NCBI GenBank assembly: GCA_020853215.1
Contig: JADYZH010000193.1
Span: 1 to 33,540, forward strand
Length of the DNA: 33,540 nt
Direction of reading: 5' to 3'
Source: Sulfuritalea sp.
Lineage (GTDB): Bacteria > Pseudomonadota > Gammaproteobacteria > Burkholderiales > Rhodocyclaceae
A program made the translations under genes and the position numbers. Numbering within the stretch: the stretch's first letter is position 1; every line of letters starts with the position of its first letter. Shown here piece after piece: positions 25,210 through 33,232 of the stretch. The notes beneath the pieces were generated by a model. It saw only the letters and a list, made by a program, of their open reading frames with translations. It made no database searches and was not told where the DNA came from.

Positions 25210-27141
25210 GTGAGAATTTCGATCGAGGCCGGTGCCACCAGATTTTCCGTGATTAGCCTTGGCTTCGGCCTGTGGCTTGCTTGCCATCCGTACTTCGGCA
25301 TATGGCATGACGCCAGGATTTATACGCTCATGGCGCTGCATTGGCTCGATCCGGCTCCCTTCGGGCGCGATCCCTGGCTAATGTTTGGCTCCCAGAGCGA
25401 CTACTCCATTTTCGCCCCTATTTACGGAAGCATGATCCGTCTCCTCGGGATTGAAGCCGGTGCGATCTGGATCACGGCAATCGGTGGCCTTTCCTTCGTG
25501 GTCGCCGCATATGTCTTTTCCCAGACTTTGCCTCTGGGTCGTTTCAGAACACTGGTGTTTCTGGCGCTGGCGGCCATGCACATACCTTATTGTCCGAACA
25601 ATCCCGGGATCCTGGTACTGCAGGAGTCGTTTGTCACCGCACGACCATTGGCCGTTGCCTTTTCATTGCTGGGCATTGCGGCGTGCTTGGCTTCCCTTCG
25701 CCATCTGGCCTGGGCTGCATTCGGAGTGGCAATCATGATCCATCCGCTTATGGGTATCTGGGCGATAGTGGTGTCGCTTTTCGTCTTCCTGGAGGATTAC
25801 AAGGTACTAGCAGCCTTGGCGACCGCCGGCCTGGCTGTCATGGTCGGCGCCTTGGCAGGATGGACCCCGCTGCAGGCCATGTCGCTTGATTGGGCGATGT
25901 TGGTTCAGCAAACGTCGGTGGTGATATTCATGCCTTTTGGCGATAGCTATAGTCCTTCCCAATTCATCGTCGGATTGTCGCTGCTGCTCTTTGGCGCAGC
26001 GAATGGAGAGATCAAGCTGCGCCGCTGGTATCTCATGGCGGCGTTGGTCGGCTCATTGGGTTGGTTTGTCTCGGTCGCGGCCAGCATGATCTATCCCGCC
26101 ACTCTCATCATGCAGCTCCAGTTGTGGCGCGCCATGTGGCTGGCGATGCTGCTTGCTGTTGTGGCGACCTGTGATTTGATACTGCGATCGAGGCAGGAGT
26201 CTGAAATCTACCGCCTCGCATTGCTTGCGGGAGCCATCGCGTGGCTAAACCAGGACACATGGGGGGGGTACGGCCTGCTCGCAGGCTATCTCGTGACAAA
26301 TCGCCGGACTGACCGACTGGCGGCTTGGCTATGCTTGCACGCCGTCATGGTGCGACGGGTATTGCTGTTCCTGCTCGGCGTTTCGCTGTTCGCGTTCCTC
26401 GCGCATCTCTCTCTGGACATGCAGATCGCCGCAATCGGCCTTTGGGAGCAATCTCTGCCAGCTTCTCATTTCCTCGCCAAGGGTTTCCTGCTTACGGCCG
26501 GAAATGGACTGTTGCCGCTTGTCGCATGGATTGTCCTGGAAAGCTTGCCATTGCTGGCGAGAGTCGGGGTGGCGATGCTCGTCCTGTTTTTTGCTGGAAT
26601 GGGCTGGGATCATCGGCCTGATCTGATGCGCCTTTTCGAGTCGCGCTATTCCCTTGATCGTTCGCGGGGCATGTTCAGCCAGCAAATCAGGGCTGGCGAA
26701 ACGGTCTACTGGCCCCATGCACCGGAGCGGGTCTGGTATGAGCTTGGAACCGCAAGTTATACCAGCAGCACGCAGGCAATCGGCATCATATTTTCCGAAC
26801 GACATGCCATGGAGCTGGAGCGGCGACTGGCCCGCGTGGCAAAGTCCGGATTGGACGAGGAATTAATCGATGGAACCCTGTCGCATCAAACGCTGCTGCA
26901 CTATTCACTGGCCAGGCAGGGCAACTTCCTTTGGCAGAAGAACTTGCATCGCTACGAAGGTCGCAGCCTCAGTCGTCGCGGTATCGGATATCTGTGCGAA
27001 GACGCCGAACTGGACTGGATCATACACAACGAGGTGCACCCCGGCCTGGTTACAGCGACATATCTGGAACGACGCCGCCGCAGCGAAATACAGTATGGCC
27101 TCTATGATTGCCGCAAGTTGCGCAGGAGCAAACGGGACTGA
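25210..27141 (+). CDS. Large polytopic membrane protein, possible GT-C-type glycosyltransferase
   Basis: The 643-residue protein starts at GTG 25210, as no ATG lies near the N terminus without losing a helix. It has about ten or more hydrophobic segments, such as 'AIWITAIGGLSFVVAAYVF' and 'VLLFLLGVSLFAFLAHLSL', and a soluble C-terminal tail of about 160 residues. The first loop contains 'HDARIYTLMALHWLDPAPFGRDPWL', an Asp-rich early loop reminiscent of GT-C enzymes that use polyprenyl-linked sugars. The tail has 'ERVWYELGTASYTSSTQAIGIIFSERHAMELERRL', resembling the soluble domains after membrane parts of such enzymes. No definite family is recognised. The weak ribosome site and the 8-G tract at 26261 are notable. 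It ends the + strand glycan block. Confidence 0.65.
   Translation: MRISIEAGATRFSVISLGFGLWLACHPYFGIWHDARIYTLMALHWLDPAPFGRDPWLMFGSQSDYSIFAPIYGSMIRLLGIEAGAIWITAIGGLSFVVAAYVFSQTLPLGRFRTLVFLALAAMHIPYCPNNPGILVLQESFVTARPLAVAFSLLGIAACLASLRHLAWAAFGVAIMIHPLMGIWAIVVSLFVFLEDYKVLAALATAGLAVMVGALAGWTPLQAMSLDWAMLVQQTSVVIFMPFGDSYSPSQFIVGLSLLLFGAANGEIKLRRWYLMAALVGSLGWFVSVAASMIYPATLIMQLQLWRAMWLAMLLAVVATCDLILRSRQESEIYRLALLAGAIAWLNQDTWGGYGLLAGYLVTNRRTDRLAAWLCLHAVMVRRVLLFLLGVSLFAFLAHLSLDMQIAAIGLWEQSLPASHFLAKGFLLTAGNGLLPLVAWIVLESLPLLARVGVAMLVLFFAGMGWDHRPDLMRLFESRYSLDRSRGMFSQQIRAGETVYWPHAPERVWYELGTASYTSSTQAIGIIFSERHAMELERRLARVAKSGLDEELIDGTLSHQTLLHYSLARQGNFLWQKNLHRYEGRSLSRRGIGYLCEDAELDWIIHNEVHPGLVTATYLERRRRSEIQYGLYDCRKLRRSKRD
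26261..26268 (+). repeat. G8 homopolymer tract inside the polytopic membrane protein gene
   Basis: Eight consecutive G residues encode part of 'DTWGGYG'. Slippage here would shift the reading frame midway through the protein. Such tracts act as phase-variation switches in some surface-glycan genes of other bacteria. Here that is only a possibility. Confidence 0.55.
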
Positions 27142-27165
27142 ATCGGCGGCACCCTAGCTAGCGTG

Positions 27166-28068
27166 CTATTGGGGGCGCCCGCGAGTTGCAGATGGCCGCA
27201 GAAAGTCGGTATATATTCCCCTGACACCAAGTTCGTTAAGTCGCCGCATTTCGGCGGATTCGTTGATTGTGAAAGCCAGCAGAGACACACCGTAGGGCGC
27301 GATTCTGGCGGCAATATCACAGCAGATCTGGCTTGGCTTCATTGCGACCCAGCGTATTTGCGGATGTCGTCTTAAGGCGAGAATCAAATTCTCGACGGTT
27401 ACCGGCTCACGATACTGGGTCCAGATCACTTGCTCGGAAAACCCTAGCGGGCCAATCCACTCCAGATCATCAAGCGAATAGACTTGTGGAATTATTCGCC
27501 CTGCCAGTTTCGGCGAATGTTGGCTGACAAGGCTGGACAAAGCGGTGTAGACGCGCCTCGGCCCGTTCAAATCCGGCAATTCGTCATCGGTTTGACGTCG
27601 AAGGCTGCTGTTTTTGGCATCGACGATCAGATACGCATCGTCATGTCGCTGAAGAAGCTGCAGAACGCCGGACGCAGAGAGCGGGGTGTAGCGTTGATAA
27701 TACCGCTGTCGAAGAAACTCCCCCAGGGTAAAGCTGCTTATGTGGGCGATGGAGCCGAACTCGTGCGTATCGACAAGATTGTGGAATGCAACCAGGTTGC
27801 CGTCCTTAAGTTCCATCAGATCTACTTCGAAATGCCGAAAGCCGGCTGCGTAGTTGCTATGAAAAGCCTCGGCAGAATTTGTATACACGGCCGAGTCGAT
27901 CGCGCCCAAGGCATGAGCGACATGCAGGAAAGGAGCAGCGGCGTCCTGCCTGAGCCAGCGTGATGAGGGTGTTGACTGTGATAGTAAGGTTGTGACGATG
28001 ATGAACAACGCTGCCGGGCCGAAGTGGCGGATCAATCGGGTTCCGTGATTACGGGCGCCAGGCAACAT
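27166..28068 (-). CDS. GDPD-like (glycerophosphodiester phosphodiesterase) exported or anchored protein
   Basis: The protein has 300 residues from ATG at 28068, preceded by GGGAAAGG and 10 bases after the PAP2 stop. The longer ORF-track form would overlap that gene. An N-terminal hydrophobic segment, 'HFGPAALFIIVTTLLSQS', suggests a signal anchor. The TIM-barrel GDPD pattern is present but divergent: 'VAHALGAIDSAVYTNSAEAFHSNYAAGFRHFEVDLMELKDGNLVAFHN' corresponds to HRG...PENT..AF..A...G....E.D...TKDG..V..HD. A late 'VSLLAFTINESAEMRRLNELGVRGIYTDF' matches the end of the barrel. The HRG is replaced by HAL, so activity is uncertain. It is last in the minus-strand operon and converges on the polytopic protein gene, with only 24 bases and no clear terminator between them. 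Confidence 0.82.
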   Translation of the reverse strand: MLPGARNHGTRLIRHFGPAALFIIVTTLLSQSTPSSRWLRQDAAAPFLHVAHALGAIDSAVYTNSAEAFHSNYAAGFRHFEVDLMELKDGNLVAFHNLVDTHEFGSIAHISSFTLGEFLRQRYYQRYTPLSASGVLQLLQRHDDAYLIVDAKNSSLRRQTDDELPDLNGPRRVYTALSSLVSQHSPKLAGRIIPQVYSLDDLEWIGPLGFSEQVIWTQYREPVTVENLILALRRHPQIRWVAMKPSQICCDIAARIAPYGVSLLAFTINESAEMRRLNELGVRGIYTDFLRPSATRGRPQ

Positions 28069-28078
28069 GGCCTTTCCC

Positions 28079-29041
28079 TTATGGCTCCGCGACAGCACGC
28101 CCGAAGCCGGAATGACCTTGTCCTCGGCAAAGAAGCCTGGCAAGCCTGATGGAAAGCAAGGCAATCAACAATCCGAAGGCAATGTCGATCATGTAGTGCC
28201 ACTTCGCCACGATGGCCTCGGTTATGATGAAAATATAAATTGGAAGGTACAGGATTCCCAGCCAGCGAATATGTCGCCAGGCGTACAGCCAGAGCACATA
28301 GGCGTGGGCCGTGTGCAACGATGGCATCGCCGCCACGGCCATGATGAAGTTGCTTCCCTGGTAATCCTGACCCCCGGATTCGACAAATCGCCCCTGAAAC
28401 TCGCTCATGTGAGCCTGGATTGCCGTGGCGGAAGGGTTGCTGCCATCCCCGTAGACAAATGGACCCCATGCCGGTACGAGCGCATAGGAGAACCCGCCAA
28501 TCACCAGAACCAGGGCAATGCAGGTTACCAGTTGGGTTAGAACCAGGTGTTGGTCCTTCTGCACTGAATGGAGCGCCAGAGAGCTCATAAACATCAGGAC
28601 AAAAATGTCGTGGTAGGCAAGTGGCCAGATCTCGGTCAGCACCAGCCAAGGCTCATGCAGCCAGGTGATTGCCCGTGCCAGCGGCTCAAGTGCGGCGTCA
28701 GTCCTCAGGAAAGCTTCATCCCATCGATGAGGATTGACGAGTTGCGCCCATAGCTTCAAGTTGAAATGCAGAAAAACCACAATGGTGAATGCCATTGTCG
28801 GGCGCAAGCATCCCCACCATATCGATCCTGCAGAGCGTAATGAAGCCGCGCCGCGCGTGCGCGACCATGCCGCGAGGCCGAGAGCTGCCAACAGCGGTAT
28901 GACATAGTGTTCGGTGGCGAATGCGGAGGAGTGGCCGTCAGGCCAGTAAAAATTCAGTCCCGTGCCGATCGACAGGAAACAGCAAGCAATCAACGAAGCC
29001 AGCGCCACTAGTTCCAGTGGGTGGATCTTTGCCGATTTCAC
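28079..29041 (-). CDS. PAP2-superfamily (PAP2/Aur1-like) membrane phosphatase or transferase
   Basis: The 320-residue polytopic protein starts at GTG 29041. No ATG is available upstream, and the ribosome site is masked by a poly-C stretch on this strand. About seven membrane segments are visible. PAP2 signature residues appear late: 'AMPSLHTAHAYVLWL' and 'AKWHYMIDIAFGLL' (His and Asp of the third motif), spaced as in PAP2_3/inositolphosphotransferase-like members. It would hydrolyse or exchange a phosphoester on a lipid such as polyprenyl phosphate or a phospholipid. Upstream it follows the FAD oxidoreductase after 33 bases, and downstream it precedes the GDPD gene. The combination points to membrane-lipid or glycolipid work. 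Confidence 0.83.
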   Translation of the reverse strand: MKSAKIHPLELVALASLIACCFLSIGTGLNFYWPDGHSSAFATEHYVIPLLAALGLAAWSRTRGAASLRSAGSIWWGCLRPTMAFTIVVFLHFNLKLWAQLVNPHRWDEAFLRTDAALEPLARAITWLHEPWLVLTEIWPLAYHDIFVLMFMSSLALHSVQKDQHLVLTQLVTCIALVLVIGGFSYALVPAWGPFVYGDGSNPSATAIQAHMSEFQGRFVESGGQDYQGSNFIMAVAAMPSLHTAHAYVLWLYAWRHIRWLGILYLPIYIFIITEAIVAKWHYMIDIAFGLLIALLSIRLARLLCRGQGHSGFGRAVAEP

Positions 29042-29048
29042 GCCGACA

Positions 29049-29056
29049 GGGGGGGG
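29049..29056 (+). repeat. G8 homopolymer tract between the FAD oxidoreductase and PAP2 genes
   Basis: Eight G residues (eight C on the coding minus strand) lie 8 bases upstream of the GTG start of the PAP2 gene, where the ribosome-binding site should be. Length change could alter translation of that gene. Confidence 0.5.
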
Positions 29057-29074
29057 CGACGTGTCGATTCGGAA

Positions 29075-30652
29075 TTATTTTTCTTCATGATACTCGTCGT
29101 CGATATTTACTCCCCAGATTGCAGACTTGTCGGTACTTCCGGAACAAATCGCATCTACCGCCAGCTTTGCGGTCAACATCGAATGGTCTTGGTTGTTGTA
29201 ACGGTGCATACCATTGCGCCCGATCAGAAACAGATTGGAAATGCGATCCACGAAGTCACGGATCGTGTCGAATTGCTGGTAAGCACCGAAGTAGGCGGGA
29301 TAGGTCTTCGGCACGCGCACTACGTGGCTGTCGAGGACGTCGTCAGGGTCGATGAACCCGATGCGATGGAGTTCTTCAGTTGCCAATCTGGTCATCGAAA
29401 CGTCGTCGCGTTGCCAGAGACTGTCTCCTTCCTGGCAGAAATATTCCAGACCGAGCCAAACGTTGCTTTCGTCAGCAACTAGGTGTGGGCTCCAGTTGTT
29501 GAACACTTGTATGCGACCCAGATGGACGTCGCTTTCCTGAACATATATCCAGTTGTCCGGCGGGCAGTTGTTGACTTGGGCGGACAGCGATTGTGGGTTG
29601 CGCTTGATTTTCCTGAGCAGGAGGCCGACGGTAATGAAATCGCGATAGGGCAGGTTGGAGGCAATACTGCAGACTGTGGGCGGTGGTGGCGGATCGATGG
29701 CTGCGACGAGGTCCTTGATGGGCATGGTCGAGATGACGTAGTCGGCTTCGAACCTGACAGAATTCGCAGTGCCGAGGTCTACCGCAGTGACGGCTTGTAC
29801 GCCTTCGGGAGTCAGGTTAATGCCGACGACGTTGTGATTCAGCAGTACTTGTCCCCCGCCCGCAATAATCTGGCGGGCAACCTCCTCCCACAACTGGCCG
29901 GGGCCGAATTTTGGATAAAGAAACCGTTCGATCAGGCTTGTGCTGGTTTCCTTCTGCGCTATCGATCCGTGCGGAATTGACTTGGCGAACGCATGCTTGA
30001 GCGCCTTGAGGATGGAAAGCCCCTTGATCCGCTGTGCTCCCCATTCCGCGCTTATTTGATCACATGGCACCCCCCACACCTTTTCGGTATAGTCCTTGAA
30101 GAACGTTAGGTAGAGTTCCTTGCCGAAGCGATTGATCAGGAAATCTTCGAGGGATCGTTCCGGCTTGCGCTGAAATGTCATGGCGAGCATGTAGCTGATG
30201 CCGATGCGCAGTACTCTTACCGGGCCCAGATTGGCGAGAGTATTTCCTGACAACTTGATGGGGTAATCGAAAAACTTTCGAAGATAGTAGATGCGCGAAA
30301 GCCTGTTTCGAACGAGCATGACTTTGTCGGGGTTATCGGTTTGCGCAACTGCCGTGACTTCGCGATGCTGTTGCTGGTACGACACCCTGATGACCTGGTC
30401 CGCCTTGTCTTTGACTGCCAGTACTGGCATGATCTGCTGCCACCAGTCCATTACCCAATCGGACTTGGAGAAGAAGCGGTGGCCGCCGATATCCATCCGG
30501 TAGCCCTTGTAGTTCACGGTTCTCGATATCCCTCCGATTTCGCTGCTTGACTCAAGCACGATCGGCAGGTGGCCACCGCGCCGAAGTAGTTCCAGCGCAG
30601 CGGTAAGACCGGCGGGTCCGGCACCTACTATCACAACAACCCGCTTGTTCAT
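29075..30652 (-). CDS. FAD-dependent oxidoreductase (UDP-galactopyranose mutase/protoporphyrinogen oxidase-like)
   Basis: The protein has 525 residues from ATG 30652. The ORF-track N-terminal 86 residues lie inside the upstream gene and look like out-of-frame translation, so they were dropped. The N terminus '[42 protein letters not shown]' is a classical dinucleotide-binding fold. '[19 protein letters not shown]' and '[23 protein letters not shown]' are features of the NAD(P)/FAD oxidoreductases related to UDP-galactopyranose mutase that occur in polysaccharide loci. The C terminus has '[29 protein letters not shown]', the final FAD-contact segment. It overlaps the GtrA gene by an ATGA junction, so it is translationally coupled. 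Its substrate is unknown, perhaps a nucleotide sugar or lipid. Confidence 0.88.
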   Translation of the reverse strand: MNKRVVVIVGAGPAGLTAALELLRRGGHLPIVLESSSEIGGISRTVNYKGYRMDIGGHRFFSKSDWVMDWWQQIMPVLAVKDKADQVIRVSYQQQHREVTAVAQTDNPDKVMLVRNRLSRIYYLRKFFDYPIKLSGNTLANLGPVRVLRIGISYMLAMTFQRKPERSLEDFLINRFGKELYLTFFKDYTEKVWGVPCDQISAEWGAQRIKGLSILKALKHAFAKSIPHGSIAQKETSTSLIERFLYPKFGPGQLWEEVARQIIAGGGQVLLNHNVVGINLTPEGVQAVTAVDLGTANSVRFEADYVISTMPIKDLVAAIDPPPPPTVCSIASNLPYRDFITVGLLLRKIKRNPQSLSAQVNNCPPDNWIYVQESDVHLGRIQVFNNWSPHLVADESNVWLGLEYFCQEGDSLWQRDDVSMTRLATEELHRIGFIDPDDVLDSHVVRVPKTYPAYFGAYQQFDTIRDFVDRISNLFLIGRNGMHRYNNQDHSMLTAKLAVDAICSGSTDKSAIWGVNIDDEYHEEK

Positions 30653-31077
30653 TGCTTTATGCCATCTATGGGGACGCGATACCGTCGAAGTTCCGAAAAA
30701 AGAATGGTCCGTCGAAGCGTAAAGTTGAAAATGAGGATCAGTCCAGCCGCAATCAGCTTTGAGAGCAGGTAATGCACATCCGCAAGGTCGGTAAGCACAT
30801 ACATCAGTCCGGTATTCAGGGTAAGACCCGCGATGCCAATGGAGGCGAAAATGGCGAACTCGTGGTGGCGATTCGCAATTGTGCGGACGTCGAAAATCCA
30901 AGCAATACACAATACATAATTTACCGCCAGGCCAATCAAAAAGGCGGCTGTTGCCGACGTCAGGTAGTGCAGTTCAAACCTGTCTGTCAATAGAAATAGG
31001 ATGGAGAAATCGATAACGAATGCGACTCCACCGACAAGGACGTATTGCAGAAACTGCTTGAGGATCAATGGGGCCAT
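30649..31077 (-). CDS. GtrA-family membrane protein (putative glycolipid flippase)
   Basis: The protein has 142 residues from ATG 31077, preceded by AAGG on the minus strand. The ORF-track start at 31155 lacks a ribosome site and adds 26 non-hydrophobic residues. It has four hydrophobic helices, beginning '[25 protein letters not shown]' and including '[21 protein letters not shown]', as in GtrA-like proteins, which move undecaprenyl-phosphate-linked sugars across the membrane. It is the first gene of the minus-strand cassette and overlaps the next gene by 4 bases. GtrA proteins usually work with a GtrB-type glucosyl-polyprenyl synthase, which is absent here. Confidence 0.87.
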   Translation of the reverse strand: MAPLILKQFLQYVLVGGVAFVIDFSILFLLTDRFELHYLTSATAAFLIGLAVNYVLCIAWIFDVRTIANRHHEFAIFASIGIAGLTLNTGLMYVLTDLADVHYLLSKLIAAGLILIFNFTLRRTILFSELRRYRVPIDGIKQ

Positions 31078-31450
31078 GGCCTGCCTTGTGGGCGCGCTAC
31101 CGCTTGCAACAGGTTCAGGGCGAAGAATCTGGTCGGCATTGAGGAATCCGGGCATTCGGGTTGGCGGGAAGAGGTGACTGTGGCGTCACGTTAACTGCCC
31201 TAGGTCCGGGAACCATGTGCGACAGGACTCAATGCGGCAGCAACGAGATGTCGCGGGTTCCGGCGTATTCATGGCATGAGGCATCTGTTCAAGCGAAACA
31301 CGCTCATATTACCAGACCCGTTGATCGGTCAATTTTTGAGGCCCACAAACAATCCCCTTATCTCCAAATAGAAATAATCTCATTGGCGCCGCAAAGGGAA
31401 GTTGTTAACCTTGCGCCTTCCAGAAAAACCATACTTCGAGGAGGTTTGGC
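31078..31450. other. Divergent intergenic region between the glycolipid cassette and sat
   Basis: About 370 bases without a convincing gene, and clearly more AT-rich in 31290-31400. It must hold promoters for both directions. On the plus side a strong AGGAGG (31439-31444) precedes the sat ATG by 6 bases. A weak plus-strand promoter pair, TTGAGG (31336) and TATCTC (31359), can be drawn but is not convincing. A 16-base inverted repeat GTGACTGTGGCGTCAC lies at 31174-31189. No small ORF or terminator stands out. Confidence 0.6.
31306..31332 (-). promoter_or_regulatory. Candidate sigma-70 promoter for the minus-strand cassette
   Basis: On the minus strand, TTGACC (31332 down to 31327) is followed after 15 bases by TAATAT (31311 down to 31306). 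It faces the GtrA gene from about 230 bases upstream. The spacing is shorter than the preferred 17. Confidence 0.3.
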
Positions 31451-32665
31451 ATGGCGTTGGTCAATCCGCATGGCGGCGGCAGTCTGCGTCCCCTTTTGCT
31501 CGAAGGCGAGGCGCTGATCGCGGAGTTGGCACGCGCCTCCGCGTTACCCAAGGTCAAGGTCGGCTCCCGCGAGAAGGGCGACATCGTCATGATGGGCCAG
31601 GGCGGCTTCACCCCGCTCGACGGTTTCATGTCCCACGCCGACTGGCAGGGCGTGTGCGACGGCATGAAAATGGCGTCCGGCCTGTTCTGGCCGATCCCGA
31701 TCACGCTGTCCACCGACAAGGCAACGGCCGACGGCATCAAGGTCGCCGGCGACGTGGCCCTGATCGACCCCGATGACGGCTCGATCCTCGCCACCATGAA
31801 GGTGACCGAGAAGTATTCGATCGACAAGGCCCACGAATGCGCCACGGTATTCAAGACTACCGACCTGGAGCATCCCGGCGTCAAGATGGTCATGGAGCAG
31901 GGCGAGGTCAACCTCGCCGGCCCGATCAAGGTGCTCTCGCTCGGCGGCTTCCCCGAGACTTACGGCGAACTGCTGATGAGCCCGAAGCAGACCCGCGCCC
32001 TGTTCGAATCCTACGGCTGGAGCAAGGTGGCGGCGTTCCAGACGCGCAACCCGATGCACCGCTCGCACGAGTACCTGGCCAAGGTGGCGATCGAGACCTG
32101 CGACGGCGTGCTGATCCACTCGTTGCTCGGCAACCTGAAGCCGGGCGACATTCCCGCCGACGTGCGCTCCGAGGCGATCGGCACCCTGATCGAAAACTAC
32201 TTCGTCAAGAAGACCGTGATCCAGGCCGGCTATCCGCTCGACATGCGCTATGCCGGTCCGCGCGAAGCGCTGCTGCATGCGCTGTTCCGCCAGAACTACG
32301 GCTGCTCGCACCTGATCGTCGGCCGCGACCATGCCGGCGTCGGCAGCTACTACGGTCCGTTCGATGCGCACCACATCTTCGACGAACTGCCCAGGGGCGC
32401 GCTGGAGACCCAGGCGCTGAAAATCGACTGGACCTTCTGGTGTTACAAGTGCGGCGGCATGGCCTCGGCGCGTACCTGCCCGCACGGCGAGGCGGACCGC
32501 CTGCTGCTGTCCGGCACCAAGCTGCGCAAGATGCTGTCCGAAGGCGGCGATGTGCCCGCCGAGTTTTCCCGGCCGGAGGTGCTGGAGGTGCTGCGCGCCT
32601 ACTATGCCAGCCTGGCCGAGCATGAGAAGGTCGAAGTCAAGCTGTCCGGACATTCGGCCCGCTGA
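31451..32665 (+). CDS. sat: Sulfate adenylyltransferase (ATP sulfurylase, homo-oligomeric type)
   Basis: The 404-residue enzyme interconverts sulfate + ATP and adenosine 5'-phosphosulfate (APS) + pyrophosphate. With AprBA in the same cluster it most likely runs in the oxidative direction, making ATP and sulfate from APS in a sulfur oxidiser. Motifs of the Sat (not CysDN) family: '[17 protein letters not shown]' (from residue 197, the HxxH-type nucleotide site), '[14 protein letters not shown]' (Arg292, Asp293, His294), and near the C terminus '[16 protein letters not shown]', a probable zinc site. AGGAGG precedes ATG 31451. It is followed 71 bases later by aprB. Confidence 0.97.
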   Translation: MALVNPHGGGSLRPLLLEGEALIAELARASALPKVKVGSREKGDIVMMGQGGFTPLDGFMSHADWQGVCDGMKMASGLFWPIPITLSTDKATADGIKVAGDVALIDPDDGSILATMKVTEKYSIDKAHECATVFKTTDLEHPGVKMVMEQGEVNLAGPIKVLSLGGFPETYGELLMSPKQTRALFESYGWSKVAAFQTRNPMHRSHEYLAKVAIETCDGVLIHSLLGNLKPGDIPADVRSEAIGTLIENYFVKKTVIQAGYPLDMRYAGPREALLHALFRQNYGCSHLIVGRDHAGVGSYYGPFDAHHIFDELPRGALETQALKIDWTFWCYKCGGMASARTCPHGEADRLLLSGTKLRKMLSEGGDVPAEFSRPEVLEVLRAYYASLAEHEKVEVKLSGHSAR

Positions 32666-32736
32666 AGAATCAGGACCCCAGCTTTTCCGCTTGCAATTTT
32701 TGATGAACCACACCGCAACCAAGGAGTAGAAAACAA

Positions 32737-33210
32737 ATGCCAACCTTTGTTCGTACCGAGAAGTGCGACGGCTGCAAGGGGCAGGACAAAACCGCCTGCA
32801 TGTACATCTGCCCGCACAACCTGATGAAGCTCGACAAGGACGGTTCCGAAACCGGCCATGCCATGAAGGCCTTTAACCAGGAGCCGGAGCAGTGCTGGGA
32901 GTGCTACTCCTGCGTCAAGATCTGCCCGCAGGGCGCCATCGAATGCCGCCACTACGCCGACATCGTGCCGCTGGGCGGTTCGGTGCAACCGATGCGCGGT
33001 TCCGACTCCATCATGTGGACCATCAAGTTCCGCAACGGCACGCTGAAGCGTTTCAAGTTCCCGATCCGCACCACGGCCGAAGGCTCGATCGACTGCTACG
33101 GTGGCAAGCCGATGCCGAAGATGTCGGAGATCACCGCCGACGGCGTGTACACCCGGGCTGTCATGGGCGGCTTCCGCGCCGGCAACCCCGCCGAACTGAT
33201 CCGCAAATAA
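32737..33210 (+). CDS. aprB: Adenylylsulfate (APS) reductase beta subunit, ferredoxin-type
   Basis: The 157-residue protein is the expected length for AprB. It has two [4Fe-4S] cysteine sets: 'CDGCKGQDKTACMYICPHNLM' (C10, C13, C21, C25) and 'CWECYSCVKICPQGAIECRH'. A C-terminal tail, 'MWTIKFRNGTLKRFKFPIRTT', wraps around the AprA partner in known structures. It carries electrons to or from the FAD of AprA during APS/sulfite interconversion in the cytoplasm. AAGGAG lies 10 bases before ATG 32737. It is followed after 22 bases by aprA, and sat lies upstream. Confidence 0.97.
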   Translation: MPTFVRTEKCDGCKGQDKTACMYICPHNLMKLDKDGSETGHAMKAFNQEPEQCWECYSCVKICPQGAIECRHYADIVPLGGSVQPMRGSDSIMWTIKFRNGTLKRFKFPIRTTAEGSIDCYGGKPMPKMSEITADGVYTRAVMGGFRAGNPAELIRK

Positions 33211-33232
33211 TCGAAAAGTAGAGGAACCAAAA

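Noticed and set aside
29041-29077. Frameshift fusing the FAD oxidoreductase and PAP2 genes at the G8 tract
   Set aside because: Both proteins look complete: the oxidoreductase keeps its C-terminal FAD segment and the PAP2 protein begins with a membrane helix, so two genes are the simpler reading.
31174-31189. CRP/FNR-type binding site upstream of sat
   Set aside because: The spacing between GTGA and TCAC is 8 rather than 6 bases, so it does not fit the consensus. Kept only as a weak palindrome observation.
31544-32743. 399-residue minus-strand frame opposite sat
   Set aside because: Shadow of the highly biased sat coding sequence.
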